This document shows, piece after piece, positions 1 through 8,835 of a stretch of 60,529 nt of DNA. The DNA is from Reyranella sp. Its GTDB lineage: Bacteria > Pseudomonadota > Alphaproteobacteria > Reyranellales > Reyranellaceae. Every line of letters starts with the position of its first letter. Position 1 is the first letter of the stretch. Position numbers and translations under genes: made by a program. The DNA lies in NCBI RefSeq assembly GCF_030651995.1, contig NZ_JAUSBN010000044.1, positions 1 to 60,529 of the forward strand, read 5' to 3'. Under the pieces are notes generated by a model. It was given only the letters and a program-made list of their open reading frames with translations. It was not told the DNA's origin and ran no database searches.

Positions 1-122
1 GCATCGCCGCCTACAACAACACCCCGCGCAAATGCCTTGGGTTCAAGACCCCGGCCGAGGTATTCATCGCTCAACTGTTGCACTTCAAACTTGAATCCAC
101 ACCCTCGCTGCGCTCGGGATGA
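1..122 (+). CDS. IS30-family transposase, 3' end (runs off window start)
   Basis: Reading from base 3 to the TGA at 120-122 gives 39 residues beginning IAAYNNTPRKCLGFKTPAEV, the conserved C-terminal block of IS30-type DDE transposases (N-x-R-P/T-R-K-x-L-G-x-x-T-P-x-E). The catalytic core lies outside the window, so whether the gene is intact cannot be judged. The last residues (after HFK) are not conserved in the family and look like read-through into flanking repeat sequence, so the 3' end may be altered. No clear terminal inverted repeat was found downstream. Confidence 0.75.
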   Translation, partial: IAAYNNTPRKCLGFKTPAEVFIAQLLHFKLESTPSLRSG

Positions 123-245
123 CAATTTTCCCCTATCCGAAGTCGCGCGTCATTTTCCCCGGACAGCCCTGCATTCAAATGGGTAGGTGGCGGCGTCTTA
201 CGCCGTCGGAGGGGTCATAAGCATAGCAAGGCCCATGACCCCATC

Positions 246-285
246 GCCCCGTATGACGGGGCACTTCCCCATTTGAATGGGGAAG
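246..285 (-). terminator. Two adjacent hairpins downstream of the RND operon
   Basis: Two perfect inverted repeats sit side by side: GCCCCGT / ACGGGGC (246-252, 256-262, 3-nt loop) and CTTCCCCA / TGGGGAAG (264-271, 278-285, 6-nt loop). They lie 27 bases past the stop of the minus-strand RND permease, a plausible place for termination. No T-run follows on either strand, so a classical intrinsic terminator is not proven. Bases 123-245 hold no gene I can support. Confidence 0.4.
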
Positions 286-311
286 CCAGTGAGGCGTGAT
301 GACTTAAGGCT

Positions 312-3300
312 TCAGTGATCCGATTTTCCCGAAGCCGACGGTGGAGCCGCCGGCGGCTTGACGCCCATCCAGCCCTTCACCGTCTCGCGGAAGCGCTGGA
401 AGGCGACATAGAGGCCCGGGATCACGAAGATGCCGAGGAACGAGGCGGCGATCATGCCGCCGAACACCGCGGTGCCGACGGCGCGCTGGGTCGCGGCCCC
501 GGCGCCCGAGGAGATGACCAGCGGCACCAGGCCCAGGATGAAGGCGAACGAGGTCATCATGACGGCGCGGAACCGCAGGTTGGCGGCCGTCGTCGCCGCG
601 GTGACGACGTCGGCACCCTTCGCGCGTTCTGCCATCGCGAACTCGATGATCAGGATGGCGTTCTTGGCGGCGAGCGCGATCAGCACCACGATGCCGATCT
701 GGGCGAAGATGTTGTTGTCGAGGCCGGCGATCAGCAGTGCCGTCACCGCGCCGAACAGGCCGACGATGACCGACAGCAGCGCCGCCACCGGGATCGCCGT
801 GCTCTCGTACAGGCCGACCAGGAAGAGGTAGGCGAAGACGACGGCGAGGCCCAGGATGAAGCCGGTCTGGCCGCTGGCCGCCTTTTCCTGGAGCGCGGTG
901 CCCGTCCATTCGAAGCCGTAGCCGGCGGGCAGGGTGCGGGTCGCGAGCTTCTCCATGGCGGCGATGGCGTCGCCCGAGGAGTAGCCTGGCGCGGGCGCTC
1001 CGTTCACCACCACGGAGCGCAGGTTGTTGTAGCGCACGACCGAGGAGGGCGCGGTGACCATCTCGATGTTCGCCACCGCCTGCAGCGGCACGAGTTCGCC
1101 GCTCGCCGAACGCACGCGTATGCGGAACACGTCGTTCACCTTGCTGCGGTCGGCGGCCTCGGCCTGCACCTTCACCTGCCAGGTCCGGCCGAACAGGTTG
1201 AAGTCGTTGGTGTAGGCGCCGCCCAGCGCGGTCTGCATCGCTGAGAAGATGTCTGATATCGAGATGCCCAGCGCCTGGGCGCGCTCGCGGTCGAGCTTCA
1301 GGTTGATCTGCGGCGTCGAAGCGCTGTAGGTCGTGTAGACTCCCGCGAGTTCCGGCACTTCCTGGGCCGAGATCATCACGCCGCGCGCCACGGCGGCGAG
1401 ATCGGTGGGCGATGCGCCGGCGAGCGACTGCACCACGAACTCGAAGCCCGACGAATTGCCCAGACCCATGATGGGCGGCAGGTTGAAGGCGAAGACGTTG
1501 GCGGAAGCAATCTGGCTGAAGGCGATGTTCAGTTCCTTCAGCGCCTGGAACACCGAGAGCGAGGCGTCCTTCCTTTGATCGAACGGTTTCAGTTCGACCA
1601 CGACCAGGGCACGATTGGGCAGGGCCAGGCCGTCGATCAGGCTGTAGCCCGAGACCGTGAAGACGCTCTGCTTCCAGGGCTTGTCGGCGATCGTTTTCTC
1701 GACTTCCTCGACCGCGGCGAGCGTACGGTTGGTCGACGCTGCATCGGGGAGCTGCACTTCGGCCATGAAGGCGCCCTGGTCTTCGTCGGGCAGGAAGCCC
1801 GAGGGCACCAGGGAGCCGATGCCACCGGTCGCGGCGGCGAAGCCGACGACCAGCAGGAGCGCGATGATTCCGCGCCGCGCCAGCGGCGTCACGACTTTCG
1901 TGTAGCCGTCGCGCGTCCTGTCGATGCGGCCCTGCATCCAGCCCATGACGCCGGTCGGCTTCTTGCGATGGCGCAGGATCAGCGAGCAGAGCGCCGGCGA
2001 GAGCGAGAGCGCGTTGATCGCCGAGATGACCATCGAGACGGACACGGCCACGGCGAACTGGGAGTAGAGCTGGCCCGAGATGCCAGGGATGAAGGCGGTC
2101 GGGATGAACACCGACAGCAGCACCAGGGTGATGGCGATGATCGGCCCCGTGACCTGGCCCATGGCCTTCTCGGTCGCCTGGGCGACCGTGAGCTCCGGCT
2201 CGTGCTCGAGGATGTGCTCGACCGCTTCGACCACGACGATGGCGTCGTCGACCACGATGCCGATCGCCAGCACCAAAGCCAGCAGCGAGATCGTGTTGGC
2301 CGAATAGCCCAGCGCCAGCATGACGGCGAAGGTGCCGATCAGGGCCACCGGCACCGCGATGATCGGGATCAGGGTGGCGCGCAGGTTGCCGAGGAAGATG
2401 AAGACGACGATCGCCACGAGCACGAAGGCCTCGATCAGCGTGTGGATCACGCTCTCGATCGTGGCCTTCACGAAGACCGTGGTGTCGTACATCACGTTGT
2501 AGGCGACATCCTCGGGGAAGCGCGGCTCCAGCGCCTTGATCGCGTCGCGCACGCCCTGGGCCGTGGCCAGCGCATTGGCGCCGGGCAGCTGGTATATCTG
2601 GATGCCGGCCGCGGCCTGGCCGTTGTAGCGGCCCAGCTGGTCGCTGGTCTTGGCGCCCAGCTCGACCCGGGCGATGTCCTTGACCCGGACCAGAGCGCCA
2701 TCGGACTTGGCGCGCACCACGATGTTCTCGAACTCCTCGACCGTGACGAGGCGACCCTGTGTGGTGATGTTGAGCTGGAAGCTGACATCGTCGAGCAGCG
2801 GCGCCGCGCCCACCAGGCCCACCGCGGCCTGGACGTTCTGGGACTGGACCGCCTGCACCACCTCGTTCGGGGTGATGTCGAGGCTCGCCATGCGCTCGAG
2901 GTTCAGCCAGATGCGCATGGAATAGTCGAGCGCGCCGAACAGCGAGGCCTCGCCGACGCCGGGCACGCGCCGCAGCGTGTCGAGCAGGGTGATGGTCGTG
3001 AAGTTCGACAGGAACAGCGCGTCGCGCGTGCCGTTGGGCGAATAGACGGCCACGACCTGCAGCAGCGCCGAGGATTGCTTCTTGGTGGTGACGCCCAGCC
3101 GCTGAACCTCGGGCGGCAGGAGGGCGATGGCCTGGTTGACCCTGTTGTTGACGTTGACGGTGTTGAGGTCGGGATCGGAGCCGACCTCGAAGCTGACGGT
3201 GAGCTGGTAGCTGCCGTCACCGCCCGACGTCGACTTCATGTAGATCATGCGCTCGACGCCGTTGACCTGCGCCTCGATGACCTGTGCCACGCTTTCCTCG

Positions 3301-3476
3301 ACCGCCTGGGCCGAGGCGCCGGGAAAGGTCGCGGTGACGCGGACCTGCGGCGGCACGATGTCGGGGAACTGCGCCACCGGCATCGCCGTCATGGCGATGA
3401 TGCCGGCGATGGTGATGACGGTCGAGATGACGAACGCCAGCCGAGGCCGGCGGATGAACAGCGACGAGATCGTCAT
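312..3476 (-). CDS. RND multidrug efflux permease, HAE1 family (AcrB/MexB-like)
   Basis: 1054 residues, the usual length for inner-membrane proton/drug antiporters of the AcrB/MexB type. The N terminus (FIRRPRLAFVISTVITIAG) is the typical first membrane helix. The paired Asp of TM4 are at about 410-411 (GIVVDDAIVVVE), and the TM10 Lys lies in LAAKNAILIIEF, so the proton relay is intact. The start ATG is three bases after the adaptor gene's stop (3480), so the two are one operon. The tail PPAAPPSASGKSDH is a low-complexity cytoplasmic extension. No outer-membrane factor or TetR-type regulator is adjacent; a TolC-like protein encoded elsewhere is inferred. Substrate is unknown. Confidence 0.95.
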   Translation of the reverse strand: MTISSLFIRRPRLAFVISTVITIAGIIAMTAMPVAQFPDIVPPQVRVTATFPGASAQAVEESVAQVIEAQVNGVERMIYMKSTSGGDGSYQLTVSFEVGSDPDLNTVNVNNRVNQAIALLPPEVQRLGVTTKKQSSALLQVVAVYSPNGTRDALFLSNFTTITLLDTLRRVPGVGEASLFGALDYSMRIWLNLERMASLDITPNEVVQAVQSQNVQAAVGLVGAAPLLDDVSFQLNITTQGRLVTVEEFENIVVRAKSDGALVRVKDIARVELGAKTSDQLGRYNGQAAAGIQIYQLPGANALATAQGVRDAIKALEPRFPEDVAYNVMYDTTVFVKATIESVIHTLIEAFVLVAIVVFIFLGNLRATLIPIIAVPVALIGTFAVMLALGYSANTISLLALVLAIGIVVDDAIVVVEAVEHILEHEPELTVAQATEKAMGQVTGPIIAITLVLLSVFIPTAFIPGISGQLYSQFAVAVSVSMVISAINALSLSPALCSLILRHRKKPTGVMGWMQGRIDRTRDGYTKVVTPLARRGIIALLLVVGFAAATGGIGSLVPSGFLPDEDQGAFMAEVQLPDAASTNRTLAAVEEVEKTIADKPWKQSVFTVSGYSLIDGLALPNRALVVVELKPFDQRKDASLSVFQALKELNIAFSQIASANVFAFNLPPIMGLGNSSGFEFVVQSLAGASPTDLAAVARGVMISAQEVPELAGVYTTYSASTPQINLKLDRERAQALGISISDIFSAMQTALGGAYTNDFNLFGRTWQVKVQAEAADRSKVNDVFRIRVRSASGELVPLQAVANIEMVTAPSSVVRYNNLRSVVVNGAPAPGYSSGDAIAAMEKLATRTLPAGYGFEWTGTALQEKAASGQTGFILGLAVVFAYLFLVGLYESTAIPVAALLSVIVGLFGAVTALLIAGLDNNIFAQIGIVVLIALAAKNAILIIEFAMAERAKGADVVTAATTAANLRFRAVMMTSFAFILGLVPLVISSGAGAATQRAVGTAVFGGMIAASFLGIFVIPGLYVAFQRFRETVKGWMGVKPPAAPPSASGKSDH

Positions 3477-3479
3477 GGC

Positions 3480-4613
3480 TTATTGCTTCTGCGTCGAGGC
3501 CGACGGCGGCGCCACGCTGGGATTGACCGTCATGCCCGGCCTCACGCGCTGCTGGCCCTGGACGATCACCCGTTCGCCCTCCTTGAGGCCCGAGGTGATG
3601 GCGACCATGCCGTCGCGCGACACGCCGGTCCGGACGCGCTTCTGCTCGACGGCGTTCTTGTCGTTGACGACGAACAGGTAGGCGCCGGTCTGGTCCTGGG
3701 CGATGGCCGCCTGCGGTACGGCCACCGATGTCGGAACCGTCTCGCCCTCGATGATGACGCGCAGGGTCTGGCCGTCGGTCAGCATGCCTTCCGGGTTCGG
3801 GAAGGTGGCGCGCACGATCTGGCCGTCGGTCTTGGCGTCGACCGTGTTGTCGATGAAGTCGATCTTGCCGATTTCCTTGTAGATCGAGCCGTCGGCAAGC
3901 CGGATGCGGACAACGATGCCGTTCGGGTCGGCGGCCTGGTCGCGCCGCGCGTCGAGCAGCTCGCGCTGCGTCACGGGGAAGAGCACGCGGATCGGGTTCT
4001 CGCTGACGACGGTGGCCAGCACCCCCGATTCGGGGCTGACGAGATTGCCCGGCGAGAAGGCGGCGCGACCGATGCGGCCGTCGATCGGCGACTTGATGTC
4101 GGTATAGGAGAGCTGGAGTTCGGCGTCGCGGAGCTGGGCGCTGGCGTCCTCGACCTGCGCCTTGGCCTGAAGCTGCTCGGAGAGCCGCTGGTCGTAGGTG
4201 ACCTGGGTGCCGGTATTGGTGCGCAGCAACTCGGCGGCGCGCTTCAGCTGAAGCTCGGCATTCGCCAGCGCGGCCCGCGTAGCGTCGAGCTGGGCCTTCT
4301 TCTGGTCGACCGCCGCCTGGTAGGTCTCGGGCTCGATGGTGAAGACGACCTGGTCCTTCTTGACCGGGTCACCGTCGGCGAACTTGCGCGGGCCGAGGAA
4401 GCCCTTCACGCGGGCGCGCAATTCGACCTTGTCGACGGCGGCGGCGCGGCCGATGAATTCGGCCTGGTCGGCGATCGGCTTCATCTCGGCGGCCTGCACG
4501 AGCACGGCCGGCGGTGGGCCGCCCTGTTGCTGTGCGAGGGCCGGCGCCATGCTGCAGGCAACCCAAAGCGCCGCAGCGACGAGCATTGACGCCGTCGAAC
4601 GTCGGTCTTTCAT
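3480..4613 (-). CDS. RND efflux periplasmic adaptor (AcrA/MexA-like, HlyD family)
   Basis: Bridges the RND permease to an outer-membrane channel. From the ATG at 4613 the protein has 377 residues: a Sec signal peptide (MKDRRSTASMLVAAALWVAC, cleavage likely after ALA), a split lipoyl domain (VELRARVKGFLG ... IKSPIDGRIGR), an alpha-hairpin rich in Ala/Gln/Leu, a beta-barrel and a membrane-proximal domain. I prefer 4613 to the TTG 18 bases upstream because GGGGA is suitably spaced before the ATG and the signal peptide begins there. No convincing lipobox is seen, unlike MexA. First gene of a two-gene operon with the permease, divergent from the TPR/Kazal gene. Confidence 0.93.
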   Translation of the reverse strand: MKDRRSTASMLVAAALWVACSMAPALAQQQGGPPPAVLVQAAEMKPIADQAEFIGRAAAVDKVELRARVKGFLGPRKFADGDPVKKDQVVFTIEPETYQAAVDQKKAQLDATRAALANAELQLKRAAELLRTNTGTQVTYDQRLSEQLQAKAQVEDASAQLRDAELQLSYTDIKSPIDGRIGRAAFSPGNLVSPESGVLATVVSENPIRVLFPVTQRELLDARRDQAADPNGIVVRIRLADGSIYKEIGKIDFIDNTVDAKTDGQIVRATFPNPEGMLTDGQTLRVIIEGETVPTSVAVPQAAIAQDQTGAYLFVVNDKNAVEQKRVRTGVSRDGMVAITSGLKEGERVIVQGQQRVRPGMTVNPSVAPPSASTQKQ

Positions 4614-4731
4614 CCTGAAGTCCCCGCTCAAAACTATTGGCGGAACAGTGCCTTAATTCGCCCAAATGGTCACGGCAATTCAAGTCGAGATGGGCCTTGC
4701 AACACAGCGCGTGATCGGAGAGGAGTCGGGG

Positions 4732-6189
4732 ATGGCGGCATGGCGGTGGTTGGCTATCGTTCTCGCGGCGGCGTGTGCCGTCGCGTCGTTCAATGCTGCC
4801 GCACAGACACCCCCGCAGACACCTGCCCCTTCGGCAGCCGGCAGCCCGGCCCAACGCAGCTCCTTCGCCAACCCCGCCGAATACGACAGCTACATGGCGG
4901 CGCTGAACACCAAGGACCCGGCGCGGCGGGCGCAGGCAATGGAGGTGTTCATTGCCTGGTATCCCGGCAGCGTCCTGCGGCTCGACGCCCACGAGCAGGC
5001 GATCTCGGCCTGGCAGGCGGCCAACCAGCCGGCCAAGGCCGACGTCCTCGTTGCGCGCCTGCTCCAGGTCGATCCCGACAATGTGCGCGCGCTGGCCAAC
5101 CGTGCCTATGTCGGTCGCCTCAAGGCCTCCGGCGGCGACACCGCGGCGCTGGCAGCCGCAGTCGCGGCCTCCCAGCGCGGGCTTGCCGTGATGTCCAGGT
5201 GGCAGAAGCCTGCGTTGCTCGACGATGCCGGCTTCGCCCAGCTCAAGGAGCAAATGGCGGGTATCTTCAACGGGGTGCTGGGCTTCGCGGCGCTGCAGGC
5301 GCAGGACTACGACAAGGCGCGCGACTACTATCGCATCGCCGTGGCGGCCGACCCGGCCAACCTGCAGGACGTCTACCAGTATTCGGTGGTCCAGCTCGAA
5401 GGTTCGCCGGTCGACGCGCTGGGCTTCTGGTACGGCGCCCGTGCCATCGCCATCGCCAGGGCGGCGAAGAACGACTCGGCGGCGCAGGACATCGATCGCT
5501 ACCTCCGCTCGCGCTACAGCGTCTATCGCGGCAGCGAGGAAGGATGGGACGCGATCGTGACACGCGTCGCTAACGAGAGCACACCGCCCGCCAACTTCAG
5601 GAAATCGATCCCGCGCAACATGACGCCCCCCGAGCGAGCGCTGGAAATCCTGGAGGACAACGAGCCGGCCAAGCTGACGCCGCCGCAGTGGGTGCTCGTG
5701 CTGCGCCATCGCGATGTCAGCCCTGCCAACAAGCGGGCAGCCGAAGCGGTGTGGAAGGCGATCGGGGACAGGCAGCAGGGCGGACAGCGGCTGAAGCTGC
5801 CCTTCAAGGTCGTCACCGCCACAGCCGAGCGCATCGAGGGTGCGATCACCGACGAGGCCCAGGCCCGCAACCTCGTCGAACTCGACGTTGTGATGATGCG
5901 GCCGCTCAGCCCGCTGCCCGCGGTGGGTTCGAAGATCTTCATGTTCGGCACACTGAGCGAATATCGGACCCAGCCGTTCCTGTTCCGCCTGACCCGCGCC
6001 GAGCTTGCGCCGGAATCGTTGCCGGTGGCCGGCGGACCCTGCGCGGACCCGCGGCCGAAAATGTGCAGCAAGGACTATCGCCCTGCCTGCGGCCTGCTGC
6101 GCGACGGAACGCGCAAGACCTACGGCAACGCCTGTACGGCCTGCAGCGATCCCCAGGTCGTGAGCCAGGGCGCCGGCGCCTGTCCCTGA
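4732..6189 (+). CDS. Secreted TPR-like protein with C-terminal Kazal-like domain
   Basis: 485 residues from ATG 4732, chosen because GGAGAGGAG precedes it and a clean signal peptide (MAAWRWLAIVLAAACAVASF, cut after AAA-Q) follows. The middle is alpha-helical and TPR-like: alternating small/aromatic repeats such as DYDKARDYYRIAVAADPANL around 190-215. The last ~50 residues hold six Cys (spacing x7, x7, x14, x2, x12) with Y-R-P-A-C-G ... T-Y-G-N-A-C, the layout of Kazal-type inhibitor domains. Such domains in bacteria are uncommon; protease inhibition or calcium/protein binding is conjecture. The gene stands alone, divergent from the efflux operon. Confidence 0.8.
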   Translation: MAAWRWLAIVLAAACAVASFNAAAQTPPQTPAPSAAGSPAQRSSFANPAEYDSYMAALNTKDPARRAQAMEVFIAWYPGSVLRLDAHEQAISAWQAANQPAKADVLVARLLQVDPDNVRALANRAYVGRLKASGGDTAALAAAVAASQRGLAVMSRWQKPALLDDAGFAQLKEQMAGIFNGVLGFAALQAQDYDKARDYYRIAVAADPANLQDVYQYSVVQLEGSPVDALGFWYGARAIAIARAAKNDSAAQDIDRYLRSRYSVYRGSEEGWDAIVTRVANESTPPANFRKSIPRNMTPPERALEILEDNEPAKLTPPQWVLVLRHRDVSPANKRAAEAVWKAIGDRQQGGQRLKLPFKVVTATAERIEGAITDEAQARNLVELDVVMMRPLSPLPAVGSKIFMFGTLSEYRTQPFLFRLTRAELAPESLPVAGGPCADPRPKMCSKDYRPACGLLRDGTRKTYGNACTACSDPQVVSQGAGACP

Positions 6190-6227
6190 GGCTGGTCAAG
6201 AAGTCGATCAGTGTCCTCGGGCAGTCT

Positions 6228-6291
6228 CTTCCCCTTTGCGGACTCCGCAAAGGGGAAGTGCCCTCGTCTTATGGCCGAGCTTTGCTCGGCC
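6228..6291. terminator. Bidirectional hairpins between convergent genes
   Basis: A perfect 15-bp inverted repeat (6228-6242 with 6244-6258, stem CTTCCCCTTTGCGGA, single-base centre) is followed by a second perfect 8-bp stem GGCCGAGC / GCTCGGCC (6273-6280, 6284-6291) with a TTT loop, directly abutting the usp stop codon. They sit between a plus-strand and a minus-strand gene that converge, as expected for shared terminators. Neither has a long T-tract. Confidence 0.55.
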
Positions 6292-7122
6292 TCAGTGCGC
6301 CAGTAGCAGCGGCACGCGGCAGGACGAGATCACCTTGCCGGTGGCGCCGCCCAGGCCGAGGAAGCTCATCACCTGGCCGCGGCCATAGGCGCCCATCACC
6401 AGCAGGTCGGCGCCCTTGCCGTGCGTGTAGTCGAGCAGGGCGCGTCCGCGGGCACGGCCCGACACGGCGCCGGGATCGATGGCGTCGATGGTGGTCTTGA
6501 GGCCGTGCCGGCCGAGATTGCGCGCGAGATACGAGGCGCCGACATCGTCGGCCTTGGAGCCGACGACCAGGATCGTGATGGCGCTCGCCTTCGCGAGGAA
6601 CGGCAGGGAGTATTCGACGGCGCGGGCGGCCTGGAAACTGCCGTTCCAGGCGACGATCACCGAGCCGAAGCCGCCGCTGCCGGCGTTCGGCGGCGCGATC
6701 ATGACGGGGCGCGCGCATTCGTGGATGGCGGCCTCGACGGTGGCGGGCGCCACGTTCTCGGGGTCGGAGCCCGGGCGACCGAGCACCAGCAGGTCCGAGC
6801 AGCGGCCCATGGCGACCAGCGTGTCGAGCGTCGCGGTTTCGGCGGCGGTGTAGGTGGAGCCGGCGTTGGAACCGAGCACTTCCTTGTAGGCGCGGTTCGA
6901 TTCCTTGGCTCGCTCCTCGAGGCGCTCGTCGTCGAGGTTCATGATCAGCGGCATCGCCTCGCCGCTCATGGCGAGCCCGCCGATGGCGCCGCCGGCCGGT
7001 CCGACCGGCAGGTGCAGCGCATCCACGGTGGCGTCGAAAATGCCGGCGACGCGGGCGGCCAGCCGGAACGACATCGCGGCATCGGGACCGCCTTCGGACA
7101 CGGCCAGAATCGACTTCAACAT
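6292..7122 (-). CDS. Universal stress protein, UspA family (tandem-length)
   Basis: 276 residues, about twice a single Usp fold. The N-terminal half (MLKSILAVSEGGPDAAMSFRLA) keeps the first beta strand of the fold. The C-terminal half carries the nucleotide-binding pattern G-x2-G-x9-G-x (MGAYGRGQVMSFLGLGGATG near residue 245) followed by the final strand VPLLLAH. The first half lacks a clear copy of that pattern, so one active ATP site is likely. Cytoplasmic stress or hypoxia role is inferred from family. Monocistronic; its 3' end meets the hairpin pair at 6228-6291. Confidence 0.88.
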   Translation of the reverse strand: MLKSILAVSEGGPDAAMSFRLAARVAGIFDATVDALHLPVGPAGGAIGGLAMSGEAMPLIMNLDDERLEERAKESNRAYKEVLGSNAGSTYTAAETATLDTLVAMGRCSDLLVLGRPGSDPENVAPATVEAAIHECARPVMIAPPNAGSGGFGSVIVAWNGSFQAARAVEYSLPFLAKASAITILVVGSKADDVGASYLARNLGRHGLKTTIDAIDPGAVSGRARGRALLDYTHGKGADLLVMGAYGRGQVMSFLGLGGATGKVISSCRVPLLLAH

Positions 7123-7207
7123 GGACTACTCCCCCAGGGATTCTTCAGAACGCGCGATTAAGAAGCGGCGGCGCCTCGGGTGCAAGCCAAGTCTTTCGGT
7201 CGGCGGC

Positions 7208-7654
7208 TCAGCGTCGCGCCGCCTGTGCGAGGCCGGTCATCAGCTCTGCGACGCCGTCCAACTCCTGGCCGGCAGTGCGTGCGCCGTGCAGGACCTCGTC
7301 GATCGAGCGGCCATTGGCCAGCGACGCCGCGCCCCAGAGCAGCGCCGACCGCATGCCGCTCTTGCAGAAGGCGACGACCCGGCCGTCGCCTTCCGCAAGC
7401 AGGTCGGCGAAGGCACGCACCTGGTCGGGCGTCGCGCGCGGACCGGAGAAAGGCAGGTCGAGAAATTGCAGTCCGGCTGCTTCGGCGGCCGCCCGCAGGT
7501 CCGCTGTCTTCGGCTGGCCGAAGAAGGCCTCTCCGTCCGGTCGGTTGTTCACGACGGCGGTGAAGCCTGCAGCGGCGACTTCCTTCATGTCGCTCGGATC
7601 GAGCTGACCGGAGACGGAGACCCGATCGTCGACGGGCAACAGGGAAAGGCTCAT
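7208..7654 (-). CDS. DUF442 / TIGR01244 phosphatase-like (sulfur-transferase annotated) protein
   Basis: 148 residues. The hallmark is a P-loop C-x4-R (AFCKSGMRSALLW) at about 97-102, like the RSGTRS loop of the Blh/TIGR01244 family, whose fold is that of dual-specificity phosphatases. Family members are annotated as beta-lactamase-hydrolase-like or sulfur transferases; true substrate is unknown. The start ATG overlaps the stop of the upstream membrane protein gene as ATGA (7651-7654), so the two are translationally coupled. Confidence 0.85.
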   Translation of the reverse strand: MSLSLLPVDDRVSVSGQLDPSDMKEVAAAGFTAVVNNRPDGEAFFGQPKTADLRAAAEAAGLQFLDLPFSGPRATPDQVRAFADLLAEGDGRVVAFCKSGMRSALLWGAASLANGRSIDEVLHGARTAGQELDGVAELMTGLAQAARR

Positions 7655-8217
7655 GTCGACAACTCCCGCCTGCGGATCCAATGGATGAAGGGAAGGGCCA
7701 GCAGGACCATCCAGAGCTTGCCCAGGATCTGGCCGGCCAGATAGTCGAGGCTGCCGAAGGCCAGCCACAGGAAGAGGACGCTGTCGGCGACAAGGCCGAC
7801 GAGGCTGCTGGCCAGCACGGCCAGCACGAGGCCGCGCGACTGCAGCGGCGTGTAGACCGCGAAGTCCGCGAGTTCGGACAGGAGGAAGGCCGTCGCCGAG
7901 GCGACGAGAAGCTGTGTCGGCGCGACGGCCCCCGACAGGGCGGCCCCCGCCACGATGGCGCCGACGGCGACGCCGCGTCCGAGCCGTCGCTGCACGAGGT
8001 CGCGCAGGACCAGCGCCAGCCCGATCATCAGGACGCCCGAGGGCGCCATCAGGGGCTTGCCGCCCGGGCCCCACGGCCAGACCGGCACCAGGCACGGCCC
8101 CTGCGGGACGCAGACGGCGCCGACATTCCCGATCATCCAGTTGGCGAGCGGGATGCAGGCGATGAAGCCCAGAAAACAGATCAGGCCCGCGAGCTTTGCC
8201 TGCTTGGTCGAATTCAT
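7651..8217 (-). CDS. VUT-family membrane protein, putative queuosine precursor transporter
   Basis: 188 residues from ATG 8217; longer in-frame starts upstream would add a non-hydrophobic tail. Several membrane spans: LAGLICFLGFIACIPLANWM, LMAPSGVLMIGLALVLRDLV, AIVAGAALSGAVAP, and a long pair near the C terminus. The segment FLLSELADFAVYTPLQ is characteristic of the VUT/YhhQ family, whose E. coli member takes up queuosine precursors (preQ0/preQ1). queC lies only 0.6 kb away on the same strand, which supports that role. Coupled by ATGA overlap to the DUF442 gene. Confidence 0.8.
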   Translation of the reverse strand: MNSTKQAKLAGLICFLGFIACIPLANWMIGNVGAVCVPQGPCLVPVWPWGPGGKPLMAPSGVLMIGLALVLRDLVQRRLGRGVAVGAIVAGAALSGAVAPTQLLVASATAFLLSELADFAVYTPLQSRGLVLAVLASSLVGLVADSVLFLWLAFGSLDYLAGQILGKLWMVLLALPFIHWIRRRELST

Positions 8218-8312
8218 GCCCGCGCTCCTAGCAGGTCTGCTGTGCCACTGGAACCCTCGGGAACCCCATCGCACGGGTTGCGTTAGGTCGCACACAATCC
8301 AGGAGACCTTTC

Positions 8313-8831
8313 ATGCAACGCCTCGCCCGCCGCTCGGTCCTGTTCGGCGCCGCCGCCCTGTCGGCCCTCCCTGTCACCGCCGCGTTCGCGGTCAATGCAC
8401 TGCCCGATTCCCGTTTTGTGGGCTTTGCCCAGGAGTTCAACGACTTCGAGATCGCCTCCGGCCGGCTCGCCTTGGCCAAGTCAACGAACGAGAATGTCCG
8501 CGGCTTCGCGGCCCGAATGGTGGCCGACCAGACCGAGGCGGCGCAGTACCTGAGCAAGGCGCGGCAGGAAGCGGGCGTCTCCTACGCGCCCGATCCCAGC
8601 AACGCGCCGGGCTGGACGGCCACGCTGCAGCGGCTGCAGGTACTGGAAGGCGTGGAGTTCGATACCGCCTATGCCAACGCCCAGCTCGCCGCGCACATCG
8701 ACGCCAATGCCCAGTACGGCGCCTATTCACAGGACGGGGGCAACGGTGCTCTGCGCCGCTATGCCCAGGGCCAGCTTCCGAAGATCCAGCAGAACCTGAC
8801 CGGCGCGCGTCAGCTGGCCGGCGGCCGCTAG
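8313..8831 (+). CDS. DUF4142 domain protein, exported
   Basis: 172 residues. N-terminal export signal MQRLARRSVLFGAAALSALP has twin arginines and a hydrophobic stretch ending AFA, so Tat or Sec export is likely. The mature part (FVGFAQEFNDFEIASGRLAL ... FAARMVADQTEAAQYL ... LQVLEGVEFDTAYANAQLAAH) matches the DUF4142 four-helix, ferritin-like pattern of periplasmic proteins of unknown function. It sits alone between the VUT gene and queC, transcribed against both. A role in envelope stress is only a family-level guess. Confidence 0.85.
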   Translation: MQRLARRSVLFGAAALSALPVTAAFAVNALPDSRFVGFAQEFNDFEIASGRLALAKSTNENVRGFAARMVADQTEAAQYLSKARQEAGVSYAPDPSNAPGWTATLQRLQVLEGVEFDTAYANAQLAAHIDANAQYGAYSQDGGNGALRRYAQGQLPKIQQNLTGARQLAGGR

Positions 8832-8835
8832 GCTC

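Noticed and set aside
1575..4589. 1004-codon frame opposite the RND pair
   Set aside because: Same antisense artefact; no recognisable domain and Asp/Arg/Gly-biased translation, whereas the minus strand encodes complete RND proteins.
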